Source: CAVZCK01 sp963798805
Lineage (GTDB): Bacteria > Pseudomonadota > Alphaproteobacteria > Rhizobiales > Rhodomicrobiaceae
Length of the DNA: 64,000 nucleotides
Direction of reading: 5' to 3'
NCBI GenBank assembly: GCA_963798805.1
Contig: CAWCVC010000010.1
Coordinates: 1,364,001-1,428,000, forward strand
Shown here: positions 1 through 8,265 of the stretch, piece by piece
Numbering within the stretch: the stretch's first letter is position 1
How the letters are laid out: the number at the start of each line of letters is the position of its first letter
Position numbers and translations under genes: made by a program
Notes under the pieces: generated by a model
Databases searched by the model: none
Seen by the model: only the letters and a program-made list of their open reading frames with translations
Told to the model about the DNA's origin: nothing

Positions 1-1
1 T

Positions 2-100
2 CCGATCGATCCTGATGCGGACAGCTACGATTCGAACCCTTATTATGACGACGAAGATCCGGCCTATATCCCCTACCAACCGCGCTGGCGCCGTTATTGA
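2..100 (+). CDS. C-terminal fragment of a gene cut by the window edge
   Basis: An open frame enters from the left edge and stops at TGA 98-100. The visible 32 residues are very acidic and tyrosine-rich (for example SNPYYDDEDPAYIPY) and end in a basic cluster, RWRRY. It lies 45 bp upstream of the ycjX-like gene on the same strand, so it may be the upstream member of that operon. No family can be assigned from this tail, and the gene start lies outside the window. Confidence 0.5.
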   Translation, partial: PIDPDADSYDSNPYYDDEDPAYIPYQPRWRRY

Positions 101-145
101 CGCCCGGCTCGAAAAGAAAGCAGCGCCTGCATTCAGGGCGCTGCC

Positions 146-1594
146 TTGATCGTCGACGAGCTGGCAGGTCTTGCCCGTTCGGCCGGAAGTCTTGCGGGCG
201 GCTGGCTGACGCCGTCCGTCCGGCTCGGCGTCACCGGGCTGGCGCGCTCCGGCAAGACCGTGTTCATCACCGCCCTGGTGCACAATCTGATTGCAGGCGG
301 CCGGCTGCCGTTTTTCGGCGTCGCCTCGCAAGGCCGGCTCGTGCGCGCCTATCTCGAACCGCAGCCCGATGACGAGGTGCCCCGCTTCGCCTATGAGGAG
401 CATCTGGCAAAGCTCACCGGCACGCCGCCGGAATGGCCGGAAAGCACCAGGCGGATCAGCCAGCTCCGATTGACGCTGGATTATGAGCCGTCGGCACTCT
501 TACGCCGCCCGCTCGGCACCTCGACGCTGCACGTCGACATCGTCGATTATCCGGGCGAATGGCTGCTCGATCTGCCGCTCCTTCGGCTCGGCTACGAGGA
601 GTGGTCGGCCGAAGCGATAGCGCTCAGCCGCGCGCCAGAGCGGCAGGGCTTTGCGCGCGACTGGCACGCCTTCCTGAGCGTCGTCGACCCGGCGGCGAAG
701 CAGGACGAGCAGACCGCCATGCGCGGCGCCGAACTCTTTACCGACTATCTGCGCCGCTGCCGCTCCGAGGGCAGCCTCTTGTCGACGCTCTCGCCCGGCC
801 GGATGCTGATGCCGGGCGATCTCAAGGGCTCGCCGGCGCTGACCTTCATGCCGCTCGATCTACAGCCGGGCGCGGGTGCCCCGCACGGCTCGCTTCATGC
901 GATGATGGCGCGGCGTTTCGAGGCCTATAAGACGCATGTGGTGAAGCCATTCTTCCGCGATCATTTCGCGCGACTCGAACGGCAGATCGTGCTGGTCGAC
1001 GTGCTCGGCGCGATGAACGCCGGACACGCGGCGGTTGCCGATCTTGAGCGCGCGCTGGCCGCCATCCTCGATTGCTTCCGCCCCGGCCCGAATAGCTGGC
1101 TGTCGGGCATTCTCGGCAAGCGCATCGACCGCATCCTGTTCGCTGCGACCAAGGCCGACCATATCCACCACACCAGCCATGACCGGCTGGAGACGATCCT
1201 GCAGGCGCTGGTGCATCGGGCGATCGACCGCGCGCTGTTCTCTGGCGCTTCGGTCCAGTCCGTGGCGCTGGCCGCCGTGCGCGCCACGCATGAGATCGAG
1301 GCGCGCGAGACGGGCGGTCCGCTTGCCTGCATCGCCGGAACGCCGCTGCCGGGCGAAGCGCTCGACGGCCAGCGTTTCGACGGCCGTGAGGAGGTGGCGC
1401 TGTTTCCGGGCGACCTTCCCGAGCCGTCGAAGCTCGCCCATGATGGCAAAGCGGAAGGCACCGGCTCGGAGGTCGCCTTCCTGCGCTTCCGTCCGCCGCG
1501 GGCGCAATCGGCGGGCTTCGGCGCGCCGGCCGCGCTCCCGCATATCAGGCTGGACCGCGCCTTGCAGTTCCTTCTGGGAGACAAGCTCGAATGA
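146..1594 (+). CDS. ycjX: YcjX-like predicted ATPase (DUF463 family)
   Basis: A 482-residue soluble protein of the YcjX/DUF463 family, a conserved P-loop protein usually paired with an inner-membrane YcjF-like partner. A Walker A motif, GLARSGKT, is at about residues 31-38, preceded by a short N-terminal segment. Aspartates in DIVDYPGEW (about 133) and LVDVLGAMNAG (about 283) fit later P-loop motifs. The start used is a TTG at 146; no upstream in-frame ATG is available, and the Walker A spacing fits the family. The stop overlaps the next start by four bases (ATGA at 1591-1594), so the two are probably translationally coupled. In other bacteria the pair is stress-linked. The biochemical role is unknown and nothing here adds to it. 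Confidence 0.88.
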   Translation: MIVDELAGLARSAGSLAGGWLTPSVRLGVTGLARSGKTVFITALVHNLIAGGRLPFFGVASQGRLVRAYLEPQPDDEVPRFAYEEHLAKLTGTPPEWPESTRRISQLRLTLDYEPSALLRRPLGTSTLHVDIVDYPGEWLLDLPLLRLGYEEWSAEAIALSRAPERQGFARDWHAFLSVVDPAAKQDEQTAMRGAELFTDYLRRCRSEGSLLSTLSPGRMLMPGDLKGSPALTFMPLDLQPGAGAPHGSLHAMMARRFEAYKTHVVKPFFRDHFARLERQIVLVDVLGAMNAGHAAVADLERALAAILDCFRPGPNSWLSGILGKRIDRILFAATKADHIHHTSHDRLETILQALVHRAIDRALFSGASVQSVALAAVRATHEIEARETGGPLACIAGTPLPGEALDGQRFDGREEVALFPGDLPEPSKLAHDGKAEGTGSEVAFLRFRPPRAQSAGFGAPAALPHIRLDRALQFLLGDKLE

Positions 1595-2637
1595 GCGGCG
1601 ACGATCAGGCGAGAGGGCCGAAAATCTTCCGTCTCGACGACACTAGGCTCGGCCCCGTCGAGATGAGCCCGGTCGATGAGCCGGTGACCGTGATCGGCGA
1701 GGAGGTGGAGACCGGCGCCGTCAGCTCCGCCGGTGCCAGGCTCGCCCGCTTTCGCGGCATCGGCTGGGGAGGGATCTTCCTCTCCGCCATCAGCGGTCTG
1801 ATCTCGATCGCCATCGGCATCTGGATCACCAATTTCATCGTCGACCTGTTCACGCGCGGCGGCTGGCTCGGCTATGTCGCACTCGTGCTGGCGCTCATTG
1901 CACTGCTGGCGGCAATCGTGATCGCGGCGCGCGAAATCCTCGGATTCTTCCGGCTCGGCCATGTCGCCGCCATACGGCTCAAGGCCGAAAGTGCGCTCAC
2001 CGACGCGCATAAGAAGCACGCGGCCGAAGTCTCCCACCAGATCGAGGGGCTGTTCTCGGCGCGCGATGAGCTGAAATGGGGCGCGCGGCGGCTAGCCGAA
2101 CATCGACGCGACGTGCTGAGCGCCCGCGAGCTCTTGATCCTGACCGAGCGGGAAATGCTGGTGCCGGTCGACCGGCAGGCGAGAACACTGCTCTCCGCCA
2201 CGGTCCGGCGCGTCGCGCTGATCACGGCGGTCAGCCCGTCGGCCATCGTCGATGTCGCTTTCGTCGGCATCGCCAATCTGGCCATGCTGCGGCGGCTGGC
2301 GACGCTCTATGGCGGGCGCCCCGGATTTCTCGGCTCACTACGGCTGGCGCGGCTGGTGCTCGGACATCTCGCCCTGACCGGCAGCGTCGCGATCGGCGAC
2401 GACGTCATCCAGCAGCTTATCGGCCACGGGCTGACGGCACGGCTCTCGGCCCGGCTCGGCGAGGGCGTGATGAACGGCGCCTTCACCGGCCGCATCGGCA
2501 TTGCGGCCATCGATCTCTGCCGTCCGCTGCCCTATATCGAAGCGGAACGCCCGCGCTTACGCGATTTCATCGCCGAAATCCGCGCCGGCCGGCGCGCTTC
2601 GGACCGTCAGGCCAAGCCGGGCGTCAAGGCCGAATGA
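1591..2637 (+). CDS. YcjF-like inner-membrane protein (TIGR01620/DUF697)
   Basis: A 348-residue membrane protein matching the YcjF/TIGR01620 type in length, context and arrangement. It has a hydrophilic N-terminus of about 55 residues and two adjacent strongly hydrophobic segments (about 55-80, around AISGLISIAIGIWITNFIV, and about 92-118, around LALIALLAAIVIAA). A long, partly amphipathic C-terminal domain with DUF697-like helices follows (VALITAVSPSAIVDVAFVG). It starts inside the stop of the YcjX-like gene (ATGA overlap), the typical pairing. The last 14 bp overlap the convergent L,D-transpeptidase gene. The function is probably a membrane partner of the YcjX-like ATPase, inferred from context only. 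Confidence 0.85.
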   Translation: MSGDDQARGPKIFRLDDTRLGPVEMSPVDEPVTVIGEEVETGAVSSAGARLARFRGIGWGGIFLSAISGLISIAIGIWITNFIVDLFTRGGWLGYVALVLALIALLAAIVIAAREILGFFRLGHVAAIRLKAESALTDAHKKHAAEVSHQIEGLFSARDELKWGARRLAEHRRDVLSARELLILTEREMLVPVDRQARTLLSATVRRVALITAVSPSAIVDVAFVGIANLAMLRRLATLYGGRPGFLGSLRLARLVLGHLALTGSVAIGDDVIQQLIGHGLTARLSARLGEGVMNGAFTGRIGIAAIDLCRPLPYIEAERPRLRDFIAEIRAGRRASDRQAKPGVKAE

Positions 2638-3049
2638 CGATCCGCGTATACTCTCTGCCGAATTCGCTTACCAGTCCGAACAGCTCGCGCGCATTCTCGA
2701 TATGCAGCCGGATGCAGCCATGCGACGCCGGACTCCCCAGACGGCGGATCGCATAGGTGCCGTGAATCGCGTAGCCCCCATTGAAGAAGATCGAATAGGG
2801 CATCGGCGCGTTGTCGTAGATTCTCGACCGATGAAACCGGTAGAGCGCATAGGGCCGGTAGGAGCCGAGCGGCGTGCGATAGCCCATCCGAGCGGTGGAG
2901 ACCGGCCAGACATAGGCAAGGCTGCCATCCACATAGACCCGCATGAGCTGCTCGGATTTATCGACGGCAACCATGAGCGCTGCCTGCGCCGCTCCGGCGA
3001 GACCGATGGAGATGAAAAAAGTCGCGAGAAAAGCTGATAGACGACGCAT
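2624..3049 (-). CDS. small secreted L,D-transpeptidase (YkuD domain)
   Basis: A 141-residue precursor with a signal peptide (MRRLSAFLATFF to about AQA) followed directly by a compact YkuD catalytic domain. The YkuD signature is intact: His in YAIHGTY at about 96 and SHGCIRL at 109-115 with nucleophile Cys112. Enzymes of this family make 3-3 cross-links in peptidoglycan or attach proteins to it in the periplasm. The protein is near the minimum size for the domain, with no added peptidoglycan-binding module. A GTG nine bases upstream (3058) is an alternative start; ATG at 3049 is preferred because the signal sequence begins there with a double Arg. It converges on the YcjF-like gene with a 14-bp overlap. 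Confidence 0.85.
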   Translation of the reverse strand: MRRLSAFLATFFISIGLAGAAQAALMVAVDKSEQLMRVYVDGSLAYVWPVSTARMGYRTPLGSYRPYALYRFHRSRIYDNAPMPYSIFFNGGYAIHGTYAIRRLGSPASHGCIRLHIENARELFGLVSEFGREYTRIVIRP

Positions 3050-3358
3050 TACGAACACCCGCTGTCAGACGCTGAAACCCCTCCAGTCTATTAAATAACG
3101 GCGCAGCGCGAACTCACGTCAAACTCGATAATATGGTTAAATCCGCGGGGCACCAACGGCTTCTCCGACGCCACCACCGCCTTACGGAACAAGCTGGCAA
3201 CAGATGCGTTGCGCACCGCTGCCAATCGAGCTAAAAGATGGGTGTAGATGAGGGGCATTCTGCGCGGCAGAATGCGATTATGTGTGTTGCCGTCACAATA
3301 CTGAAACACGAATCCCCGTTACTGCTAATCATGCCGTTCATGCGTTTGGGATAGGATT
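3050..3358. other. divergent intergenic region
   Basis: About 300 bp separate the minus-strand transpeptidase from the plus-strand phosphoesterase. A 72-codon minus-strand frame (3091-3309) exists but has no family resemblance and unconvincing residue composition, so I do not call it. The region should hold both promoters. I could not identify a convincing -35/-10 pair or operator. Confidence 0.4.
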
Positions 3359-4177
3359 GTGGAGCAACCCAGCGAGCAGCCCGACTTGATCAGACACTAC
3401 CGCACGCTATTCATCTCGGATGTGCATTTGGGAACCAAGGCGTCTCAGGCCGGCGATCTTCTCGAGTTTCTCAAAAGATTCGATGCGGACACCTATTATC
3501 TAGTCGGAGATATCGTCGATTTCTGGCGCATCCGGCGCAGCCCGCATTGGCCGCAGGCCCACAATGACGTGGTGCAGAAACTCTTGCGCAAGGTCCGCAA
3601 GGGCGCGCGCTTCGTCTACATCCCCGGCAACCACGACGAGGCGCTGCGCGCTTATTGCGGTCAGCATTTCGGCGGCATCGAATTCAAGCTGAACGACATT
3701 CATGTCGCGGCGGACGGGCGGCGCTTCCTGATCATGCACGGCGACGAGTTCGACGTCGTCATTCAATATGTGAAGTGGCTCGCCTTTCTCGGCGACTGGG
3801 CCTATGTGCTGGCACTCGGCCTCAATACGACGTTCAACAAGGTCCGCCGCCAGTTCGGATTTTCCTACTGGTCGCTTTCGGCCTATCTCAAACACAAGGT
3901 CAAGAAGGCGGTTAACTATATCGGCGATTTCGAAACGGCGCTGGCGGGCGAGGCCCGGCGCCATGGCGCAAGCGGCGTGATCTGCGGGCACATCCATTTT
4001 GCCGCCATGCGCGACATTTCGGAGATCACCTACATCAACTGCGGAGACTGGGTGGAAAGCGGCACCGCCGTCGGGGAGACCTATGACGGCAAGTTCGAGA
4101 TCATCCGCTGGCTCGACATCGTCGAGGCTGAGAAAGCGGAGGCAGCCGCGCTGAGCCAGACGGCCGTTGCCGCCTGA
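3359..4177 (+). CDS. LpxH-like calcineurin-type phosphoesterase
   Basis: A 272-residue metallophosphoesterase of the UDP-2,3-diacylglucosamine hydrolase-like group. All metal-binding motifs are visible in order: SDVHLG (Asp21, His23), VGDIVDFW (about 49-56), PGNHDEAL (about 89-96), MHGDEFD, and CGHIHFA near the C-terminus. LpxH hydrolyses UDP-2,3-diacylglucosamine in lipid A synthesis. Many alphaproteobacteria use LpxI for that step, so the substrate here is uncertain. The start is a GTG with AGGA only two bases away, which leaves the exact start open. The stop overlaps the next gene's ATG by one base (TGATG at 4175-4179), implying coupling with the glycosyltransferase and a joint envelope glycolipid role. 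Confidence 0.82.
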   Translation: MEQPSEQPDLIRHYRTLFISDVHLGTKASQAGDLLEFLKRFDADTYYLVGDIVDFWRIRRSPHWPQAHNDVVQKLLRKVRKGARFVYIPGNHDEALRAYCGQHFGGIEFKLNDIHVAADGRRFLIMHGDEFDVVIQYVKWLAFLGDWAYVLALGLNTTFNKVRRQFGFSYWSLSAYLKHKVKKAVNYIGDFETALAGEARRHGASGVICGHIHFAAMRDISEITYINCGDWVESGTAVGETYDGKFEIIRWLDIVEAEKAEAAALSQTAVAA

Positions 4178-5193
4178 TGCGCATCCTGATCGCGACGGAC
4201 GCCTGGCGCCCGCAAGTCAACGGCGTCGTGTTCACCTACGAGCGCCTCGCCGAGCAGCTTTCGAGTCTCGGCCACGAGGCTACCTTCATCACGCCGGACG
4301 GATTCCGCACGGTCCCGCTGCCGACCTATTCGGAAATCCGGCTGGCCTTGATCACCCACCGGGCGGCGCGGCGGCAGATCGATGTGTTTCGGCCGGACCA
4401 TGTGCACGTCGCCACGGAAGGGCCGATCGGCATTGCGACGCGCGCCTCCTGCCTGAAGTCCGGCGAGCCGTTCACGACCAGCTACCACACCCGATTTCCG
4501 GAATATCTCTCCGCCCGCCTGCCGGTGCCGGAGGCCTGGGGCTATTCGCTCGAACGCTGGTTCCACGGGCCCGCCGCCGGGACCATGGTCGCAACCCGGT
4601 CGCTGCTGGAGGAACTCGCGGGCAAAGGCTTCAGCCGCCTCTTGCCCTGGTGCCGCGGCGTCGATACCGAGCGGTTCCGGCCGCGGGATCTGCGCCTGTT
4701 CGGAGACGGACCGGTCTTCCTCTATGTCGGCCGGGTCTCCGTTGAGAAGAACCTCAAGGCGTTCCTCGATATCGATCTGCCCGGCAGGAAGGTGATCGTC
4801 GGCAGCGGTCCGCAGCTCAATGCGCTGAAATCGGCCTATCCCGACGCGTTGTTCACCGGGCCGCTATTCGGCGAAGCGCTTGCCGAGGCCTTTTCCTCCG
4901 CCGATGTCTTCGTCTTTCCCAGCCGCACGGACACTTACGGCGTGGTGCTGCTCGAAGCTTTGGCTTCGGGCGTTCCGGTGGCCGCTTATCCGGTCACTGG
5001 CCCGAAGGATGTCGTTGTCAGCGGCAAGACCGGCTATCTGAGCGACGATCTGAAAGAGGCCGCCCTCAATGCCCTGACGATGGACCGCAGCGTCTGCCGG
5101 GATTATGCTACCGGCTTCGGCTGGGACGCCTGCGCCCGCCAGTTCGTCGACAACGTCGTCTCCGCTCATAACAGCTCCCTGGTGAAACCATGA
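4177..5193 (+). CDS. GT4-family glycosyltransferase
   Basis: A 338-residue glycosyltransferase with a GT-B fold. The N-terminal Rossmann-like half starts RILIATDAWRPQVNGVV, the pattern of GT4 enzymes such as lipid mannosyl- and sulfoquinovosyltransferases. The C-terminal nucleotide-sugar half shows PWCRGVDTERF, FLYVGRVSVEKN and the E-x7-E-type region FPSRTDTYGVVLLEALASG. The family transfers a sugar from a nucleotide donor to a lipid or polysaccharide acceptor on the cytoplasmic face of the membrane. It is somewhat short for the family. It is coupled at both ends: one-base overlap with the phosphoesterase and ATGA overlap with the dehydratase. The specific sugar and acceptor cannot be read from the sequence. 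Confidence 0.85.
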   Translation: MRILIATDAWRPQVNGVVFTYERLAEQLSSLGHEATFITPDGFRTVPLPTYSEIRLALITHRAARRQIDVFRPDHVHVATEGPIGIATRASCLKSGEPFTTSYHTRFPEYLSARLPVPEAWGYSLERWFHGPAAGTMVATRSLLEELAGKGFSRLLPWCRGVDTERFRPRDLRLFGDGPVFLYVGRVSVEKNLKAFLDIDLPGRKVIVGSGPQLNALKSAYPDALFTGPLFGEALAEAFSSADVFVFPSRTDTYGVVLLEALASGVPVAAYPVTGPKDVVVSGKTGYLSDDLKEAALNALTMDRSVCRDYATGFGWDACARQFVDNVVSAHNSSLVKP

Positions 5194-6176
5194 CGCCTCA
5201 ACTCCGTCTTCCGGCGATCAGCGACGTGCGCGAGGCCGCCGGGCGCATCGCCGCTTACGCCGTTCGCACGCCGCTTCTGGAGTCGGCCTTTCTGAACGAG
5301 ACGCTCGGGACACGCGTGCTGCTGAAAGCGGAGGTCCTGCAGCGCACGGGGAGCTTCAAATTCCGCGGCGCATATAACTGCATTTCCCGCATCGACCGCG
5401 ACGCTTTTCCCGGCGGCGTGGTCGCCTGCTCCTCCGGCAATCATGCCCAGGGCGTCGCCGAAGCGGCGCGGCTCTGCGGCGTTCCGGCGGTCATCGTCAT
5501 GCCGTCGGATGCTCCGGTAATCAAGGTCGAGCGCACCCGGCGCTTCGGCGCGGAAATCGTGCATTACGACCGCTATACCGAGGACCGCGATGCCATCGCC
5601 GCCAGACTCGCCGAGACGCGGCGGGCGCAGTTCGTTGCGCCATTCGACAATTTTCATGTGATCGCCGGGCAAGGAACGGTGGGGCTCGAAATCGCCGAAC
5701 AGGCCAAGGCGGCCGGCATCGATCTGGAAGCGGTGCTGGTGCCGTGCAGCGGCGGCGGCCTCGCTACGGGCGTTTCGCTGGCGATCAGGGACGCTATACC
5801 CGACAGCAAAGTCTACGCGGTCGAGCCGGCCGGCTTCGATGATTTCGCGCGCTCGCTCAAAAGCGACAAGCGGGAGCGGAACGACCCGAGCGCCCGCTCG
5901 ATCTGCGACGCTTTGCTGGTCCCCAGCCCAGGCGAGCTGTCTTTCGCCATCGGCCGTGAGACGCTCGCGGGCGGGTTTGCCGTCTCGGACGAAGAGACGC
6001 GTGCGGCGGTCGCCTTCGCCTTCAACGAGCTGAAGCTGGTGGTGGAGCCGGGCGGGGCCGTTGCACTCGCCGCGCTTCTCAGCGGCCATTATGAGCTGAG
6101 CAGACGCCCGGTCGCGGTCGTGCTCTCGGGCGGAAATATCGATCCCGCCATGCTGATCGGCATTCTCGGCGGGTGA
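5190..6176 (+). CDS. PLP-dependent threonine/serine dehydratase-like enzyme
   Basis: A 328-residue fold-type II PLP enzyme. The Schiff-base lysine lies in TGSFKFRGA (Lys57). The substrate loop SSGNHAQGV and the phosphate-binding PCSGGGLATG follow at the expected spacing, and SGGNID is close to the C-terminus. There is no C-terminal ACT regulatory domain, unlike the second dehydratase at 38083-39327. It therefore resembles catabolic threonine dehydratase, serine racemase or threo-3-hydroxyaspartate ammonia-lyase. The reaction would be deamination of a hydroxy amino acid to a 2-oxo acid in the cytoplasm. Its start overlaps the glycosyltransferase stop by four bases, an odd functional partner for that operon. 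It ends 12 bp before the convergent gene at 6189. Confidence 0.85.
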   Translation: MTPQLRLPAISDVREAAGRIAAYAVRTPLLESAFLNETLGTRVLLKAEVLQRTGSFKFRGAYNCISRIDRDAFPGGVVACSSGNHAQGVAEAARLCGVPAVIVMPSDAPVIKVERTRRFGAEIVHYDRYTEDRDAIAARLAETRRAQFVAPFDNFHVIAGQGTVGLEIAEQAKAAGIDLEAVLVPCSGGGLATGVSLAIRDAIPDSKVYAVEPAGFDDFARSLKSDKRERNDPSARSICDALLVPSPGELSFAIGRETLAGGFAVSDEETRAAVAFAFNELKLVVEPGGAVALAALLSGHYELSRRPVAVVLSGGNIDPAMLIGILGG

Positions 6177-6188
6177 GCTGGCAGACTG

Positions 6189-6926
6189 CTAGAGCTGGGA
6201 CGGGCCGCCGAACTCGCTCTCGCCCGGCCGCTCGCCGAGCGCGGCGGAAATCTCCTCGACCAGCTCCTCGGGGATCTGCCGGCCGCCGTCGCGATGCTTT
6301 AGAAAATCGCTGACCTTGGCTTCATAGTCCTCGCTATGAGAAGCATCGTCGTGGTCGTCGTCGAAGATGCTCATCAGCTCCGATTCGATCTCGCTCAGAA
6401 GCTCGGCCATGCGCTTGGCGCGGTTCAGCGCGGCTTCCTGCGCGGCGCAGGAGCGCTCGACGATCTCGGCCCGGCCGATAATCTGGCTGGCGACGCCCTG
6501 GAAGACGCCGGCGGCCTGCAGCGCATAGGCGGCGCTCTGAATGCTGGCGGCGGCGTCGCGGATGGCTCTGGTTTCCTCCGCCACGGCGGCGGGAATGCTC
6601 TCGAAGTCGAAGCGCTTCAATGGCAGCTGCGCCGTTTCGCCGCTGACACCCGGCAGATAGGCGATATCTTGACGTGTCTGACCGATTGCCTCGCGCAGGG
6701 ACATCAGTGTATCGAACGCGCTCGCGTCCTCGACGATCTGGCCATTATCGCGTATCGCCGATTCGAGCTTGGCGATGGCGCTGAGCAGCATCTTGGTTTC
6801 GGCCGAGCGGTTCCGCTCCAGATAGCAGGACAGGAACCAGCGGCCACGGCTCGTCTCCCGGATCGCCCGCTCGATGGCCTCGTAATCCGTTGTAAGCGAA
6901 GTGATGGATGACATGGATGGAGGCAT
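6189..6926 (-). CDS. conserved alphaproteobacterial protein, CheZ-like (uncertain)
   Basis: A 245-residue soluble, largely helical, acidic protein with no signal peptide. The N-terminal block ETSRGRWFLSCYLERNRSAE at about 24-43 is the recognisable part: this GRWFL...RNR pattern recurs in alphaproteobacterial proteins annotated as hypothetical or CheZ-like. A central helix region (about 85-170) contains GVASQIIGRAEIVERSC and is followed by an acidic stretch, FDDDHDDASHSEDYE. I do not see the canonical CheZ catalytic Asp/Gln segment, so phosphatase activity is not supported. ATG at 6914 is an alternative start; neither candidate has a clear ribosome-binding site. Confidence 0.7.
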   Translation of the reverse strand: MPPSMSSITSLTTDYEAIERAIRETSRGRWFLSCYLERNRSAETKMLLSAIAKLESAIRDNGQIVEDASAFDTLMSLREAIGQTRQDIAYLPGVSGETAQLPLKRFDFESIPAAVAEETRAIRDAAASIQSAAYALQAAGVFQGVASQIIGRAEIVERSCAAQEAALNRAKRMAELLSEIESELMSIFDDDHDDASHSEDYEAKVSDFLKHRDGGRQIPEELVEEISAALGERPGESEFGGPSQL

Positions 6927-7026
6927 GTTGGTTCAGGCTCGAAGTCGGTGGCCGGTTTCGCGCGTTTTCAAGGCGCCAACTATGCATCGAATGTCTTAGC
7001 GTTTGGTTTAGCAGCCCGTGCTCCGC

Positions 7027-8265
7027 ATGAACGAACCTGAGAAGCGACTGCCGGGCGCCGATTTCGGCCTGCGCCTGTCGGTGTTCTATGTGGCGATCTT
7101 CTTCATCGTCGGCTGCTATATGCCGTTTCTGCCGATCTGGCTTAGAGCGCAGGCTCTGACGGACCAGCAGATTTCGTTGATTTACGGGGTGCCCGTGATC
7201 GTCCGGGCGATTTTCACGCCGACGATGACCTTTGCCGCCGACCGCTCCGGCAGACCCGTTACGCTGCTCAAATGGCTGGCCTGGGGCTCGCTTCTGTCGG
7301 TGGCGCTGCTTCCGGCGATGCACGGGTTTCCACGCATTTTTACTGTCGTTCTGGTCTTCACCCTGTTCTGGATGTCGGTCATCCCGATTACCGATTCCCT
7401 GGCGCTGGCCGGTGCGCATGCAGGGCTCGCGGATTACGGACGGATGCGGCTCTGGGGCTCGTTCAGCTATATCGCCATGACCGCGGCCGGCGGCACCGCG
7501 GTGCAGATCTGGGGACCGCCCGGCGCGCTGTGGCTGTTCGTCGGCGCCGCCCTTTGCGTCGCAGTCGCGGTCTACTGGCTGCCGAAGGAAACCGAGATCG
7601 GCTGCGTCACTAAGGAACTCGACCATCTCCCGGTCCGGAAGCTGCACCCGTCGGACATCTTGCAGCTCATCCGCGTCCCCGATCTCTGGCTGTTCCTGGC
7701 GACGACGGGCGCACTCCAGTCGGCCCATGCCGTCTATTATATTTTCGGCACGCTGCATTGGACCTCGGCCGGCATTCCGCCGATGGTGATTGGCGCGCTG
7801 TGGGGGATCGGCGTCGTTGCTGAAATCGCGCTGTTTGCCTATGGCGCGCGGGTGAGCCGCCGGCTCGGTCCCGTGCAACTGCTTTCCGTCGCGGCCGGTG
7901 CCGCGGTGATCCGCTGGACCATCACCGCCTATGATCCGCCGCTTGCGATCCTGTTCCTGACGCAGACGCTGCACGGGCTGACATTCGGCGCTGCGCATCT
8001 GGGCGCCATGCAGTTCCTTAACCGCGCCATCCCGCAGCGCCTCTCGGCCTCGGCTCAGGGGCTTTACGCCTCGGTGACGATGGGAATCATCATGGGCGGC
8101 GTTTCCTTCGCCGCCGGCGCGCTCTACCGCAGCTTCGGCGGTAGCGCCTATCTCGCCATGGCCGGCCTCGGCCTCATCGGCCTGGCGCTCAGCCTCATTC
8201 TCATGCGCCGCTGGCAGGGCGGCCCAATCCTCAGCCCCAGAGCATCGGCGACGGCGGCAGAATGA
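7027..8265 (+). CDS. MFS transporter (12 TM, nucleoside/phenylpropionate-permease-like)
   Basis: A 412-residue integral membrane protein with about twelve hydrophobic segments, the first at FYVAIFFIVGCYMPFLPIWL. The inter-helix loop FAADRSGRPVTLLK is a variant of the MFS loop 2-3 motif. The overall pattern resembles the MFS_1-like/HcaT group of proton symporters for aromatic acids or nucleosides. The substrate is not inferable. A GTG at 7018 is in frame; ATG at 7027 is chosen because neither has a convincing ribosome-binding site. The gene is divergent from the CheZ-like gene (100 bp between starts). Its last 35 bp overlap the convergent dipeptide epimerase gene. Confidence 0.85.
   Translation: MNEPEKRLPGADFGLRLSVFYVAIFFIVGCYMPFLPIWLRAQALTDQQISLIYGVPVIVRAIFTPTMTFAADRSGRPVTLLKWLAWGSLLSVALLPAMHGFPRIFTVVLVFTLFWMSVIPITDSLALAGAHAGLADYGRMRLWGSFSYIAMTAAGGTAVQIWGPPGALWLFVGAALCVAVAVYWLPKETEIGCVTKELDHLPVRKLHPSDILQLIRVPDLWLFLATTGALQSAHAVYYIFGTLHWTSAGIPPMVIGALWGIGVVAEIALFAYGARVSRRLGPVQLLSVAAGAAVIRWTITAYDPPLAILFLTQTLHGLTFGAAHLGAMQFLNRAIPQRLSASAQGLYASVTMGIIMGGVSFAAGALYRSFGGSAYLAMAGLGLIGLALSLILMRRWQGGPILSPRASATAAE

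Noticed and set aside
961..2037. 358-codon minus-strand frame
   Set aside because: It is antisense to the YcjX/YcjF-like pair and has no recognisable sequence; it is a GC-codon shadow.
3091..3309. 72-codon minus-strand frame
   Set aside because: It is in the divergent promoter region, with no ribosome-binding site and no family resemblance.
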